Positions 9,638-18,969 of a stretch of DNA of 64,000 nt are shown here, piece by piece. Source of the DNA: Hymenobacter tibetensis (GTDB taxonomy: Bacteria > Bacteroidota > Bacteroidia > Cytophagales > Hymenobacteraceae); the NCBI RefSeq assembly GCF_022827545.1, contig NZ_CP094669.1, positions 4,271,001 to 4,335,000 of the forward strand. The letters run 5' to 3'. The notes below the pieces were generated by a model. The model was given only the letters and a program-made list of their open reading frames with translations. It searched no databases and was not told the origin of the DNA. Each line of letters starts with the position of its first letter. The stretch's first letter is position 1. Made by a program: the position numbers and the translations under genes.

Positions 9638-9645
9638 CAAAGGTA
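9638..9645 (-). promoter_or_regulatory. Bacteroidota -7 element for the small membrane protein
   Basis: On the minus strand this reads TACCTTTG, an exact match to TAnnTTTG. A CAAG that could serve as a weak -33 partner lies 15 bases upstream, a shorter spacing than usual. Confidence 0.45.
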
Positions 9646-9786
9646 GTAGTTGTTGCGTGGCAAGTAGGTGCTCCGGGTATGCTCTAAGCAGTGGCGTTGT
9701 CTGATGCCTGCTATGTGCTTGTATCCGGCTACGGGATAAAAAACCCGAATACCTTACCCATACACAAAATCCACGTTATCAATTCG

Positions 9787-12700
9787 TTAGAACAGTACGG
9801 ACACTTGCATTCGGCCGGTATGCACCACGTTCAGGCCGTTGGCTTTGCGGCCGTCGTACGCGAGATTAACGTTCAGGCCGTTGCTGAGGCGTTGCTCTAT
9901 GTTGAGGTTCCAGGTGAAATTGCTGCCGTCGCGCAGGGCATTCAGGATTTCCAGGCCGACCACCGAGTTAGGATTATCGCCTTTATAGTCGACACCTACG
10001 TAGCGCGTGCTGCCCGTAATGGTGCGCTTACTGACTTGGCTGAGACGCACTTCCACACCGAGCTCATCGAAGGTACCCCGCGCTTCTGAAGCCGCATCTA
10101 TGGGCGTAGTATTCGTTTTGGTGGTGCGCAGATAGGTACCCGTAAAGCGAATGGTGCCGTTGGGCTGGTAGCTGATTTCGGGGGCTACTTCATAAATTAA
10201 CAGCCGGAAATTACGGTCTAATAGATACGTGGAGTTGTTCTGGCGGATAGTGCGGGAGGTAGTAAGCCGACCCGTGAAAGACTGCGCCAACGTCCGGCGC
10301 AACAGCAAGCTTTGCGCCGCCAGGTTCCGGATATCAGACCCTTGTGCCAGCAGCACCTTTTGCTGGGTTTGCTGCACCGTAGCCTCGGCCCCAAAGATTG
10401 GATTGGAACGATTGAAGTACAGCGTGTTGCGCAACAGCTTGTTCAATGAAAGCAGCAACGAATCTTCGGTTTGAAACGCAAACGGATTCAGGCGTGACGA
10501 CAAGGTTTTGTCGGTGGTGCGGCGGTCCAGCGTAACAGTGCTAATGGTTGAGAAGCGAGCTACAGCCGAGCGCCAACCGCCCGCCTCACGCCAGGTACGC
10601 GGAGCGGCAGTGGTGAGACGGTAGCTGAACCGGTTGGTGAAAGCAATGATGTAGTCGTCGGTGGGCAGATACACTTTGATGTGCGTACGATACACGGCAT
10701 CGGGCGTAGGGGCCTCGAAAAACTCGTTTTTCTGCTCCACCCCGTCCCCATTCACGTCTTGGAAGTAGTGGGTGCCCTGCCCATTGGGCACAACCAAAAA
10801 CGAATAATCTCGCCGCAGCTCGCGCCCGGTGGCCACCGAGTAACTCAGTTCCGACCGCACCTGGTTTTGCAGGAGGTTGGCATTCCAGTCGATTTTGGTG
10901 AGTACCGTACGCTGGCGGGCACTGTCGCGGGCAGCTAAGTCGCGGTAGGTGGCCAGTACGGCTAGGTCCTGGCTGCGGCCGAGGCGGGTGTTCATGGTCC
11001 CCTGCCAAGTTTGGGCGGTGCCACGGCGCTGCAACTCGTTTTGCTGCGCATTGGGGGCTTGGTCGCGGCGGTAAGTATAGTCGGCGCGAAAACGAGTTTT
11101 GGCCGAATCCTGGCTCTGAATGAACACATTGTGCTCATCAAAGTAGTTGGCCGAAGACAGCACCACCGAGTCGGCCACTGGTGCTGTCACACGGTTTTTG
11201 TCGAAGCGGTAGGCGTAGCCGGGTATCACGGGGCTGCGGACGTAGCGCGCCGTGGCTTCGCCCCGCGCCCATTCTGATTTGCCGGTGCCAGCTTCAGAAT
11301 TCAATAGAAACAAGCTACCCCGCATCTGCACACCCCCCACTTGGCGGGCGGCATCCAGCCAATGCTGCAGGCCATTTGCTTCACCGGCCCGGAAACGGCG
11401 GCTCAGGCGGTAGTTCACGGCGTTGTCGGCATCCTTGGCGGCCCCCAGTGCGAAATTCAGGATGTTGTCGGCGCGGGCTTCTCGGCGGGTGGCGTTGCCT
11501 TGTACCGTACTCACCGTACTCCAGTTCCGGTCGAACTCGATGTCCCGATACCGATCAATAGGGGCAAACTCAGGGCTCGTGTACTCGTAATCGAGGGCGC
11601 TGCGGAAACGGTAGTCCTTGAGAAAGCCTAGCCCTGGCAGCTTGCGGTCCTGCACCACATAGCCGATGCGCATAGCGTGCCCCTTGTCCGACTGGGGAGA
11701 AAACCGGTTCAGGTCCAGCTCGGAGGTAGCCAAATCCACAAATACCGTCGAGTTGGCATCCACTTGGTAGCTGGCTCCACCCGAAATAATTTGCTTTTGC
11801 AAGGGCGCAGGCAGCAGGCGCACCGCTTGGTAGTTGCCTAGCTGTGGGCCTACGTACTCGTACACTCGCCCATTGGCACTGGCATTGGCTGCGCTCAAGC
11901 GGTAGTCGCCGTTGCCTTGCCCTACATCCGTGAATCGCACGCTGTACGCCTCGCGCAACGAATCGGTTAAGTAGACATATACTTCCACCTGCTGCCCGCC
12001 TACCGTCCGGGTTTCGCGAGTGTACTGCACCTGCTGGCGGTTGAAACTACTATCACGCGTAGCACCCGGAACGCGGGCCTGCGCCACGTTTTCGCTTAGA
12101 TTGCGTAAGGCGTCGCGGTCGGCGGGCGACAATACTAGGTTGGGCGAGTTATCGGGGTTGTCGGCTTCGCGGTAAAAGTTACCGTGCACCGACAACTTGC
12201 CTATTTGCTGGTAATGGCTGGCCGAATACAAGGCCCGTGCATAGTTGAAGTCGGAGTATTCGAAGTCAATTTTGATGCGCGAATTGTTGGTAATAAGGTG
12301 CTGCGGTGAGAACGTAACTTCGGCCTGGTTGTAGTCGATGACGTAGTCGTTATCGAAACCGCGCGTCATCAGCCGGCCATCCAAATACACCCGCTCGGAA
12401 TTGGCCAGCACAATAATGAACTGTTCGCCGTTCGGGCCGCGCAGGCGGTAGGGTCCTTGCACGTTCTCAATGGGCGTAACGTCGATGCTGGCAAACTTGC
12501 CCTTAGCCACCCCGCCTGCCACCGTCGTAGACGACCGGATTGGGCCCCAACGGCCTTGCTCCACTGCGCTTTGCGTACTTGCTACCACACCACCTGGCGT
12601 TATCTGCCCGGGTGCTGTAGGGGCCGCGCCTTGGTTTGGCGTGGGGGTTTGGCCGCCATTGGTAATGGCCGTAGTGGAATACGTGCCTGGGTTGACGCCC

Positions 12701-13557
12701 GGAAAGCTAGGCAGCGGCGTCAGCTGGGGCGTGCTAAAGCCGCTGAGTCCGGCCGCTGCTTGTTTGGAGTTCACCTCCAAAGCCGCACCCTGTACGTTTT
12801 TGTAGAAGCGCAGAAAGTAGTCGGGCTTGTTGCGCAGCACTACGTCGCCGGCTGTTAGGTTCCAGCGCGGACTCGTAAGCGTGATATAGAGCCTGTCGAA
12901 TTCCTGGAGTTGCTGCGTGTTGCCTTCCGGTTGGAACGGAACGCTTTGGTCGCTGATAGCGGCCGTCAGGTTGATGTTATCAGTTAGCTTGCCTTCCAGC
13001 TGTAAATTCAACGAAGAGTTGACAAATACGTTTTGGGCGTTGCCAAAGCTGATTCCGCGCGCCAGGTTACCGGTTTTGTTGATACCCGGCGTGCTCAGAA
13101 TCTGCTCTTTCACCGTGAAATCCTGCTCTCCAAACGTTCGGCGCGGAAAATCCACACTATCCAGCAGGCCCCGCGCCCGCCGAAACTGTGGGGCCGCCAG
13201 CCGCAACGGCAACACCCGGTAACACACCAGCACCGAATCCAAGCCCGGCAGCACAAGATCTGGCTGCCCCAGCTCGGGAGCCGGAACGCGGCGGGACTGC
13301 ACGTAGCGGTACCGGTCAGTCCGCGAATCGTAGGCTACGGCCCGGCCATTGATACTCACGGAACTCGGAACCACAGTCAGCGAGTCGGAGAGCATGAATT
13401 CGGTTAGGTCTTGGTCGAGGGCCAAGCGCACCCACACGCACCGGCGGGTATTAGGAGGCAGTTCGGGCCGCAACTGGCCGGCAGCAACGGCTGCCGTACC
13501 CAATAGAAACAGCAGCAGCCAAAAGCGCAGAAAGCGGGGCGTAAAGCTGCTGATCAT
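9787..13557 (-). CDS. Large outer-membrane beta-barrel protein, function unknown
   Basis: This 1256-residue protein has a signal peptide (FWLLLFLLGTAAVAAG). An N-terminal region of about 150 residues follows, then a long region of alternating amphipathic strands with aromatic girdles (for example FDRLYITLTSPRWNLTAGD and FEYSDFNYARALYSAS). It ends in a strand terminating in Phe (QVSVLF), the usual C-terminal signature for barrel insertion by the BAM machinery. A low-complexity Pro/Thr/Gln/Gly segment lies at about residues 285-325. No T9SS sorting domain and no TonB plug were seen. It resembles large uncharacterised surface or porin-like proteins of Bacteroidota. Transport, assembly or surface-structure roles are all possible. 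It has its own -7 element at 13574-13581. Confidence 0.7.
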   Translation of the reverse strand: MISSFTPRFLRFWLLLFLLGTAAVAAGQLRPELPPNTRRCVWVRLALDQDLTEFMLSDSLTVVPSSVSINGRAVAYDSRTDRYRYVQSRRVPAPELGQPDLVLPGLDSVLVCYRVLPLRLAAPQFRRARGLLDSVDFPRRTFGEQDFTVKEQILSTPGINKTGNLARGISFGNAQNVFVNSSLNLQLEGKLTDNINLTAAISDQSVPFQPEGNTQQLQEFDRLYITLTSPRWNLTAGDVVLRNKPDYFLRFYKNVQGAALEVNSKQAAAGLSGFSTPQLTPLPSFPGVNPGTYSTTAITNGGQTPTPNQGAAPTAPGQITPGGVVASTQSAVEQGRWGPIRSSTTVAGGVAKGKFASIDVTPIENVQGPYRLRGPNGEQFIIVLANSERVYLDGRLMTRGFDNDYVIDYNQAEVTFSPQHLITNNSRIKIDFEYSDFNYARALYSASHYQQIGKLSVHGNFYREADNPDNSPNLVLSPADRDALRNLSENVAQARVPGATRDSSFNRQQVQYTRETRTVGGQQVEVYVYLTDSLREAYSVRFTDVGQGNGDYRLSAANASANGRVYEYVGPQLGNYQAVRLLPAPLQKQIISGGASYQVDANSTVFVDLATSELDLNRFSPQSDKGHAMRIGYVVQDRKLPGLGFLKDYRFRSALDYEYTSPEFAPIDRYRDIEFDRNWSTVSTVQGNATRREARADNILNFALGAAKDADNAVNYRLSRRFRAGEANGLQHWLDAARQVGGVQMRGSLFLLNSEAGTGKSEWARGEATARYVRSPVIPGYAYRFDKNRVTAPVADSVVLSSANYFDEHNVFIQSQDSAKTRFRADYTYRRDQAPNAQQNELQRRGTAQTWQGTMNTRLGRSQDLAVLATYRDLAARDSARQRTVLTKIDWNANLLQNQVRSELSYSVATGRELRRDYSFLVVPNGQGTHYFQDVNGDGVEQKNEFFEAPTPDAVYRTHIKVYLPTDDYIIAFTNRFSYRLTTAAPRTWREAGGWRSAVARFSTISTVTLDRRTTDKTLSSRLNPFAFQTEDSLLLSLNKLLRNTLYFNRSNPIFGAEATVQQTQQKVLLAQGSDIRNLAAQSLLLRRTLAQSFTGRLTTSRTIRQNNSTYLLDRNFRLLIYEVAPEISYQPNGTIRFTGTYLRTTKTNTTPIDAASEARGTFDELGVEVRLSQVSKRTITGSTRYVGVDYKGDNPNSVVGLEILNALRDGSNFTWNLNIEQRLSNGLNVNLAYDGRKANGLNVVHTGRMQVSVLF

Positions 13558-13867
13558 CGATGCGAATTAAGTACAAAGGTACGCAGGCTCAACAACGTAA
13601 ACAGCCAGCATATTCGTGCCGAACTACCCATGCGCACCACCCAAGTTAGTTGTTCTACTGGCTGAAACACCCCTCTATCATGCTGAGTACACTCCCCATG
13701 TTTCGGCTTGTTGTCTGATCAGCAGCACAAGGCATTTCAGACCCCAGATCTATTGTGCGGCTCCTGTACAGTTCCAACCCCAGGATCAGCTCTCGGCAAG
13801 ACAACGGCACAACTACCAGCAGGCACCCTATCCGATACACGGTAATGCTTTCTCCTGTTCTGTTGTC
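13558..13867. other. Intergenic region between kinase and beta-barrel genes
   Basis: It contains the -7 element of the downstream beta-barrel gene. Otherwise nothing is recognisable: a plus-strand frame that begins here runs antisense into the kinase gene and looks non-coding. Confidence 0.45.
13574..13581 (-). promoter_or_regulatory. Bacteroidota -7 element for the beta-barrel gene
   Basis: On the minus strand this reads TACCTTTG, an exact TAnnTTTG match 17 bases before the ATG. Transcription would start very close to the start codon. No clear TTTG -33 box was seen. Confidence 0.5.
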
Positions 13868-16800
13868 TTACCCTGCAAATGGCAGTTCAATATAGAACGA
13901 GGTGCCAGTGTCTTCCTCTGTTTCAAACCAGATGCTACCGCCGGCGCTTTCGATGCCCCGCTTTGCTACGGCCAGCCCAATACCAGAGCCTGTGGCTTTC
14001 GTGGTGAAATTGGGCACGAATATCTTCTCTCGAACGGCCTCCGGTATGCCAGCGCCGTTGTCTTGAATACCAATTCGCAGCCGCCCTTCGGAGTACAATT
14101 CCAAATAGACTTCAATGATTGGGAGACGTCCTTCTGGTACGGCTTGCAATGCGTTTATCAGCAGGTTGTTGAATGTCCTGACCAGTAAGTTCTCATCGGC
14201 AAATACCTCTACCGCCTCATCCCCTTCCGGCAATATCAACTGAATCTGAGCGTCGGGACGGCTGCCTTGGTGTAGTTGCACGCACCGCCGCAGTACCGGC
14301 ACTACATCTAGCCGTTCGGGCCGCATAGCGGGCAGGTTGGTGAACGTGGAAAAAGACGTAGCTATATCCGTCAGCACATCAATTTGGGTGATGAGCGTTT
14401 GCGAAACCTTCGCTAGCAGGTCATTGATATTGGGGCGGTTGTCTTGGATGGCTCGTTGCAGGAATTGCAAGCTCAGCTTCATCGGCGTGAGCGGATTCTT
14501 GATTTCATGCGCCACTTGACGGGCCATTTCACGCCAGGCAGCCTCCTTTTCCTGCACTGCTAGCTCCTGCTTGCTTTCTTCCAGCTTCAGCAGCATGGCA
14601 TTATACTCGCGCACCAGCAAGCCAATCTCGTCGTTGGACTGATAGTCCAGCGTTTCGTTCTGTCCGGTCAGCGTGGTTTTCTTTAGCTTCTCAGTAAGCA
14701 GATTGAGCGGATTGGTTAGCACTCGGGAAGCCACGAAAGCCAGCACCAGCAGCAAAATAAACATCACCGTGAAGGTATTCAGGATGATAGCAATCAAGTC
14801 AACGAGCTTGTTGTCGAGGTCCTTCTCGGAGTCGAAAAACGGAATGCCAACATAGCCTAACACAGCGCTGGCCCGCTCATCGGCATCGGCGGCGGCACGC
14901 AGGGGCAGATACAGCGTATTAAACGACAAAGAGCCGGCCCGTTCTAGCAGCAGCACCCGGGGCTTCACTTGCTCTTTCAAGTCGGCCACGGCCTGCGGAT
15001 TCATCAGCGTGCTCAGCAGCCCCGACTCGAAGATGATGGGCTGGCTGCTTACCAGCAATCGGCCGCGGGCGTCGTACAGGTTGAGGTCGGTTTCGGTAAG
15101 CAACGACACATTGTCAGCAAGAGCTAGTAATGCCGCCCGACTTGCCGAATCGGCTAGCAGCTTACTGTTCTCAAGCAGATTTTCCTGTACGGCCCGGCCC
15201 CGCCGCTCGTAGGTGCGCCGCAAGTCGCGCTGATAGGACTGCTTGACCTGGCTAATGGTTGCCACGCTCACTACAATTAGCGGCACCAAGATTCCTAGGT
15301 TCAGAAACAGCTGAATTTTGGTGCTGAAGTTGGTACGAAATACATTCAGATAATTGCCGCTCCTCAACAGATAAAGCCCACTGCACAGCAGCCAGGCAAA
15401 GGCATGAAGCAGAAACAAGAACGAGAAGTTGGCCAACCAGTCGGAGAAGCCATACGTCGCCGTAGTTACAACCACTGTACGGTGCTGCGTCTCGTCGCGC
15501 ATCGCGAAATGGTGAAAGCGCCCTACCACCAAGCCGCTCTGATACAAGCGAGGGTTCTTGTACAGATCCGGAGTCAGACGATTGACATAGTCATAATCTC
15601 CTTCGCTGTACACCAACTGGTCGTCTTCGTAGCCAGCGTAACTTAGTTCGGCCCCTAAGCCTGGCTGAAATACCTTCTGGTCAACCAGCAACTCCGGCAC
15701 TACACTGTAGGTGGTTAGCTTTTTCAAGGTCAGTTCCAACAGCACTATGCTGTTGCCCTTGGCGGTCGGAACCGTCACAAAATCCACATACCGCCTGGTA
15801 CTAAACGAGTTGCTGCCACGCACCAAGAACAGGTTAAGCTGATCGGTACGGGCCGCGGAGCGCAACAACCGTGCACGCATCTGCGGAAGGGTTTCTGCCT
15901 CTGCTTCTACCCCTACCGGTTGGCCAGTGGAGTTGAAGAGGGAAAGCTCTACTTCGTACTTATCGAAGTAGTCCCGCAGATAGGTTCTTACTATTTTCTG
16001 GCGCACCATCTCTACGTTCACAGCCGGATTACGCAGCATCACCCGCAGTATCATGGTGCGCAACGAAGGGTCGGCTGCCATTTTCTGGCCGCGTTCGTTT
16101 AGCAGGAACTCCCCTTCCAGGTCGTTTTCCACCAGCAGATTTCCAGCTAAGGTTTGCTTGTTGAGAACCAACTGCCGGTCGAAGTGCTCGAATAAGGCTA
16201 GTGCCCCTACAGCCGAGCTAACGCTTAGCATCAGGAACAGGAACCAATACGTTTGGTGCGGTATCATGGAAGCAATGCTCCGCAACCCCGTAAGCCGCTG
16301 TAGAAAGAAGAAGAGGAGCGTGATACCCAGCAGCACCAAATCAACCTGCCCGATAGCCAGCCCTAGTGGCAGAAAAACGGCTGTGCTCAAGCCCAACGTC
16401 ACGAGTCCTAGCTGCCGCGTCTCGTAGCGCACGGTGGTTCTGAACAGTTGCACCAACGCGTAGAACCCCACTAGGTAGGCACATGTATGCAGCACAATAG
16501 CCAAGCACAATAATGCCTTGAAGCCGGAGACGGATATGTCCTGTGTTATGTCTACTACTACCTGCGAGTTGTTGAAGCTGTTCGAATAGAACTGAAACAA
16601 CATTCTGACCAGCCCAAAGAAGCTGAACACCAGCACTGCCCCCACCATCATGCGCCTTGATACTCGCTGCACTTGCTCGGGCCAACGTGCCACCTCATAA
16701 CGCTGGAAAAGCCGCAAGCCATACCAGGCAGCCACCATCAGCAGCAGCGCGTTGATGAGCAAGTCGCCGAGGGAGGGTGACAACCACGACGCAGCGTACA

Positions 16801-17605
16801 CCCGAGGGTTAAACAGGGATATTTCTATAAAAGAAAACGGCAAGCCATAATGCAGCAGCACAGCTCGCAAAGCCCCTAAGGGCAGAAGTACAGCTGCCGT
16901 TCCCACCAACTCCAACTTAGCCCGAAACAACCGACGTGCCCATATTAGCCATGTGGCAATGTATAAGCCTAGGCCCAGCAGCATCAACGCTAACGGCAGA
17001 TACTTACCAGTAGTGGGATTAGGCTGGAGGCTCTCCAGCGAAAACAGATAGTTGCCTTCATTGGAGTATAGCTTCGGCAAATCGGAACGGCCGCCGTCAG
17101 CCACTAAGCGTAGGTTGAGGCCCCGGAAAAGCGCCTTCTCTGCTCCCTCCCGCAGGTAGCGGTTGCTGATGCCATATCCCTTTTCGAGTGGGATATAAGT
17201 GAGCACCGCGTACGGACCCGCGGTGTGCCGAAGCGCCAGATAACGCCCGAACTGCATAGTCACAAGCTTCTCGTGGAAATCTTGCCGGGCATTTTCCATG
17301 TCTGGCCGCACCGTATGGTCAGACCAATACAGCAGTTGGTCGCCCCTGAAAATAAAGCATGGGTACGTGGTTTGTCCGATTAAGGCTCGGAAGTTCAGCT
17401 TGCCGTCCTGCACCCTCGTGGCTACCGCAGTGGCTTCCTGCTCGGCACTGGTTTCCGCTTCCATGACCAACTGTTGCAGTCTAGCCGCATCAGTACGGAG
17501 TAGCACGCTTGGCGCCTGGCCAAAGCGGTTGCTTAAGTAAGCCCCTACAAAACACGAAAAAGCGGCCAGCAACAATGCCAGCGGCAGCAACCTGAAAAGC
17601 TTCAA
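13868..17605 (-). CDS. Large multi-spanning sensor histidine kinase (NtrY-like)
   Basis: This 1245-residue protein is predicted to be an inner-membrane signal sensor. The order is: first helix (about 7-25), an extracytoplasmic domain (26-205), a block of about eight membrane helices (205-510), a second extracytoplasmic region, another helix, a third sensor region with a Cache-like look (about 790-950), and a helix leading into HAMP. The HisKA phospho-acceptor is His1033 in VAHEIKNPLTP. The HATPase domain has an N-box (NNLLINALQAV) and G-boxes DNGAGIPE and GSGIGLAVAKR. The HAMP-HisKA core resembles NtrY-type kinases. No response regulator is adjacent, so it is an orphan here. The start is TTG 17605; no in-frame ATG lies near it. 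At more than twice the usual kinase length, its sensing part is exceptional. Confidence 0.88.
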   Translation of the reverse strand: MKLFRLLPLALLLAAFSCFVGAYLSNRFGQAPSVLLRTDAARLQQLVMEAETSAEQEATAVATRVQDGKLNFRALIGQTTYPCFIFRGDQLLYWSDHTVRPDMENARQDFHEKLVTMQFGRYLALRHTAGPYAVLTYIPLEKGYGISNRYLREGAEKALFRGLNLRLVADGGRSDLPKLYSNEGNYLFSLESLQPNPTTGKYLPLALMLLGLGLYIATWLIWARRLFRAKLELVGTAAVLLPLGALRAVLLHYGLPFSFIEISLFNPRVYAASWLSPSLGDLLINALLLMVAAWYGLRLFQRYEVARWPEQVQRVSRRMMVGAVLVFSFFGLVRMLFQFYSNSFNNSQVVVDITQDISVSGFKALLCLAIVLHTCAYLVGFYALVQLFRTTVRYETRQLGLVTLGLSTAVFLPLGLAIGQVDLVLLGITLLFFFLQRLTGLRSIASMIPHQTYWFLFLMLSVSSAVGALALFEHFDRQLVLNKQTLAGNLLVENDLEGEFLLNERGQKMAADPSLRTMILRVMLRNPAVNVEMVRQKIVRTYLRDYFDKYEVELSLFNSTGQPVGVEAEAETLPQMRARLLRSAARTDQLNLFLVRGSNSFSTRRYVDFVTVPTAKGNSIVLLELTLKKLTTYSVVPELLVDQKVFQPGLGAELSYAGYEDDQLVYSEGDYDYVNRLTPDLYKNPRLYQSGLVVGRFHHFAMRDETQHRTVVVTTATYGFSDWLANFSFLFLLHAFAWLLCSGLYLLRSGNYLNVFRTNFSTKIQLFLNLGILVPLIVVSVATISQVKQSYQRDLRRTYERRGRAVQENLLENSKLLADSASRAALLALADNVSLLTETDLNLYDARGRLLVSSQPIIFESGLLSTLMNPQAVADLKEQVKPRVLLLERAGSLSFNTLYLPLRAAADADERASAVLGYVGIPFFDSEKDLDNKLVDLIAIILNTFTVMFILLLVLAFVASRVLTNPLNLLTEKLKKTTLTGQNETLDYQSNDEIGLLVREYNAMLLKLEESKQELAVQEKEAAWREMARQVAHEIKNPLTPMKLSLQFLQRAIQDNRPNINDLLAKVSQTLITQIDVLTDIATSFSTFTNLPAMRPERLDVVPVLRRCVQLHQGSRPDAQIQLILPEGDEAVEVFADENLLVRTFNNLLINALQAVPEGRLPIIEVYLELYSEGRLRIGIQDNGAGIPEAVREKIFVPNFTTKATGSGIGLAVAKRGIESAGGSIWFETEEDTGTSFYIELPFAG

Positions 17606-17661
17606 ACTATACGTATTAAGGCAAGTGGCTCTAGACGGTTCTCACCGGACTGGCACTCAAC

Positions 17662-17687
17662 AAAAATGCCGCCAAAGGGCGGCATTT
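17662..17687 (-). terminator. Intrinsic terminator of the oxidase-assembly operon
   Basis: A ten-base-pair stem (17664-17673 with 17678-17687, loop of four) is followed on the minus strand by a short T-run. It lies 25 bases past the stop of the DUF983 gene and before the kinase gene. Confidence 0.85.
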
Positions 17688-17711
17688 CCTACTTTTTGGA
17701 TGGGAGGCTAG

Positions 17712-18110
17712 CTAAGAAGGAAGCCTCGGCACTAGGGTCGGATCGTAGCGTATCCCTCCGAAAAAATATAACATCACCACTCGGGCATAGCGGAAGAGCA
17801 GTGGCGTAAGCGCTAACACAATAGTAGCTACTACTGTCACGTACACCCGCACCTGCGGATCATTGGCCAGATAGTAAAGTGCTACCCCTGTAAAAAAGAC
17901 GATAATTGTAGAGAAGCCGTAGCTGATATACATGGCTCCCCAATAGAACCCCACTTCCGGTTCATAATACTGTCCACACGCCACACAGTCCTCGTACATC
18001 TCGTCGAACCGGCGCAGGTTGAATGCCGAATGTTTAAACAACGGACCCTGATGGCAACGCGGGCATTTCTGAGCCACCATTGCCAGCAGTGTAGAGTCCG
18101 CAGCGGCCAC
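17712..18110 (-). CDS. DUF983 family membrane protein
   Basis: A 132-residue protein with an N-terminal pair of Cys-x2-Cys knuckles (CPRCHQGPLF and CVACGQYYEP) typical of DUF983, followed by two membrane helices (YISYGFSTIIVFFTGVALYYL and the segment around VVATIVLALTPLLF). The function of the family is unknown, though it often lies near cytochrome oxidase genes. The GTG start at 18110 shares one base with the stop of the preceding gene (TAGTG), suggesting translational coupling. An internal ATG at 18080 would also keep the whole domain. Last gene of the respiratory block. Confidence 0.85.
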   Translation of the reverse strand: MAAADSTLLAMVAQKCPRCHQGPLFKHSAFNLRRFDEMYEDCVACGQYYEPEVGFYWGAMYISYGFSTIIVFFTGVALYYLANDPQVRVYVTVVATIVLALTPLLFRYARVVMLYFFGGIRYDPTLVPRLPS

Positions 18111-18370
18111 TACTTGCTGGTAGCCTTGCTACGAGGATGCGTGTTGCGGTACCAGAAATAGCCAACAGCACCCATCAGCAAATACGGAATGGCCGCCATA
18201 TACAGAATGCCTTTGTTCAAGCCCGAAAAGTCATAACCATCCTTTTCTGTGCGCGATGCTTCCACCTGTGTTTTACACATGGTGCATTGCGCACTAGCCG
18301 CTAACGGAGCCAACGTGAACAGCAGGCCAAGTACCACTGCGAAAAACGAGTTTACTACTAGCTTCTTCAT
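18110..18370 (-). CDS. Small exported membrane protein with CTMC motif in oxidase-assembly operon
   Basis: An 86-residue protein (start ATG 18370; a longer frame from 18475 overlaps the upstream gene and is unlikely). It has an N-terminal signal or membrane segment ending ASAQ, then the motif QCTMCK just after the predicted cleavage site, a short charged region, a second helix (YMAAIPYLLMGAVGYFWY) and a basic tail. Cys-x-Met-Cys next to the membrane resembles copper- or thiol-handling sites. Together with the neighbouring Sco1, DUF420 and DUF983 genes, this suggests a part in copper-centre or oxidase assembly, which is an inference. I do not know a named family. Confidence 0.75.
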   Translation of the reverse strand: MKKLVVNSFFAVVLGLLFTLAPLAASAQCTMCKTQVEASRTEKDGYDFSGLNKGILYMAAIPYLLMGAVGYFWYRNTHPRSKATSK

Positions 18371-18408
18371 ACTATTTCCAACAACAGGACGCGAGCAAAG
18401 TTTCCTTA

Positions 18409-18969
18409 CTAAGCTGTGTAATAAGGTGAAATCATGAAATACACGATAACACCCGTCACGGATACATAAAGCCACACGGGAAAAGTCCAGCGAGCAATCC
18501 GGCGGTGCTTATCAAACTGCTGGGTGAGAGCAAAGTAAAGCGTGAAAAGTACTAGCCCCACTGTAACAATAGCCAAGGTGATGTGCGTGAGCAGCAGAGT
18601 GAAATATACGTATCGAATCAAGCCTTCCCCGCCAAACTTGGTGCTGGCTTCCTGTGAGTGGTACACTACGTAAGAAATCAAAAACAACGAGCTAATCAGG
18701 AAGGCGGTGCCCATCATGGCACGGTGCTTTGTAATCTGCTTGTTGCGGATGAATACGTACCCCAACACCAGGCAAATAGCTGTCAAGGAATTGAGTACGG
18801 CGTTTAAGGCAGGCAGAAACTTCACTTGGGCACCTGGTACCCGAAATGTTTCAGGGAAGTAGTACAACACAGCTACTACTAAGGGCACTGCAGCAGCTAA
18901 TACGCCAAGCGTTACTTTGTACTTAGTGAAATTGCCGGGTTCTAGCGCCGGCTTACTGATTGTGGTCAT
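18409..18969 (-). CDS. DUF420 family membrane protein (CtaM/YozB-like)
   Basis: A 186-residue integral membrane protein with about five hydrophobic segments and conserved histidines in KHRAMMGTAF, VVYHSQ and KHRRIARWTFP. These are the pattern of DUF420. A related protein in Bacillus/Staphylococcus, CtaM, is needed for maturation of heme-copper oxidases, so a similar assembly role is likely. Its start overlaps the 3' end of the sco gene by 17 bases, indicating one transcript. Confidence 0.85.
   Translation of the reverse strand: MTTISKPALEPGNFTKYKVTLGVLAAAVPLVVAVLYYFPETFRVPGAQVKFLPALNAVLNSLTAICLVLGYVFIRNKQITKHRAMMGTAFLISSLFLISYVVYHSQEASTKFGGEGLIRYVYFTLLLTHITLAIVTVGLVLFTLYFALTQQFDKHRRIARWTFPVWLYVSVTGVIVYFMISPYYTA

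Noticed and set aside
13616..14188. Plus-strand 190-codon frame
   Set aside because: Mostly antisense to the HATPase domain of the kinase gene and without recognisable features.
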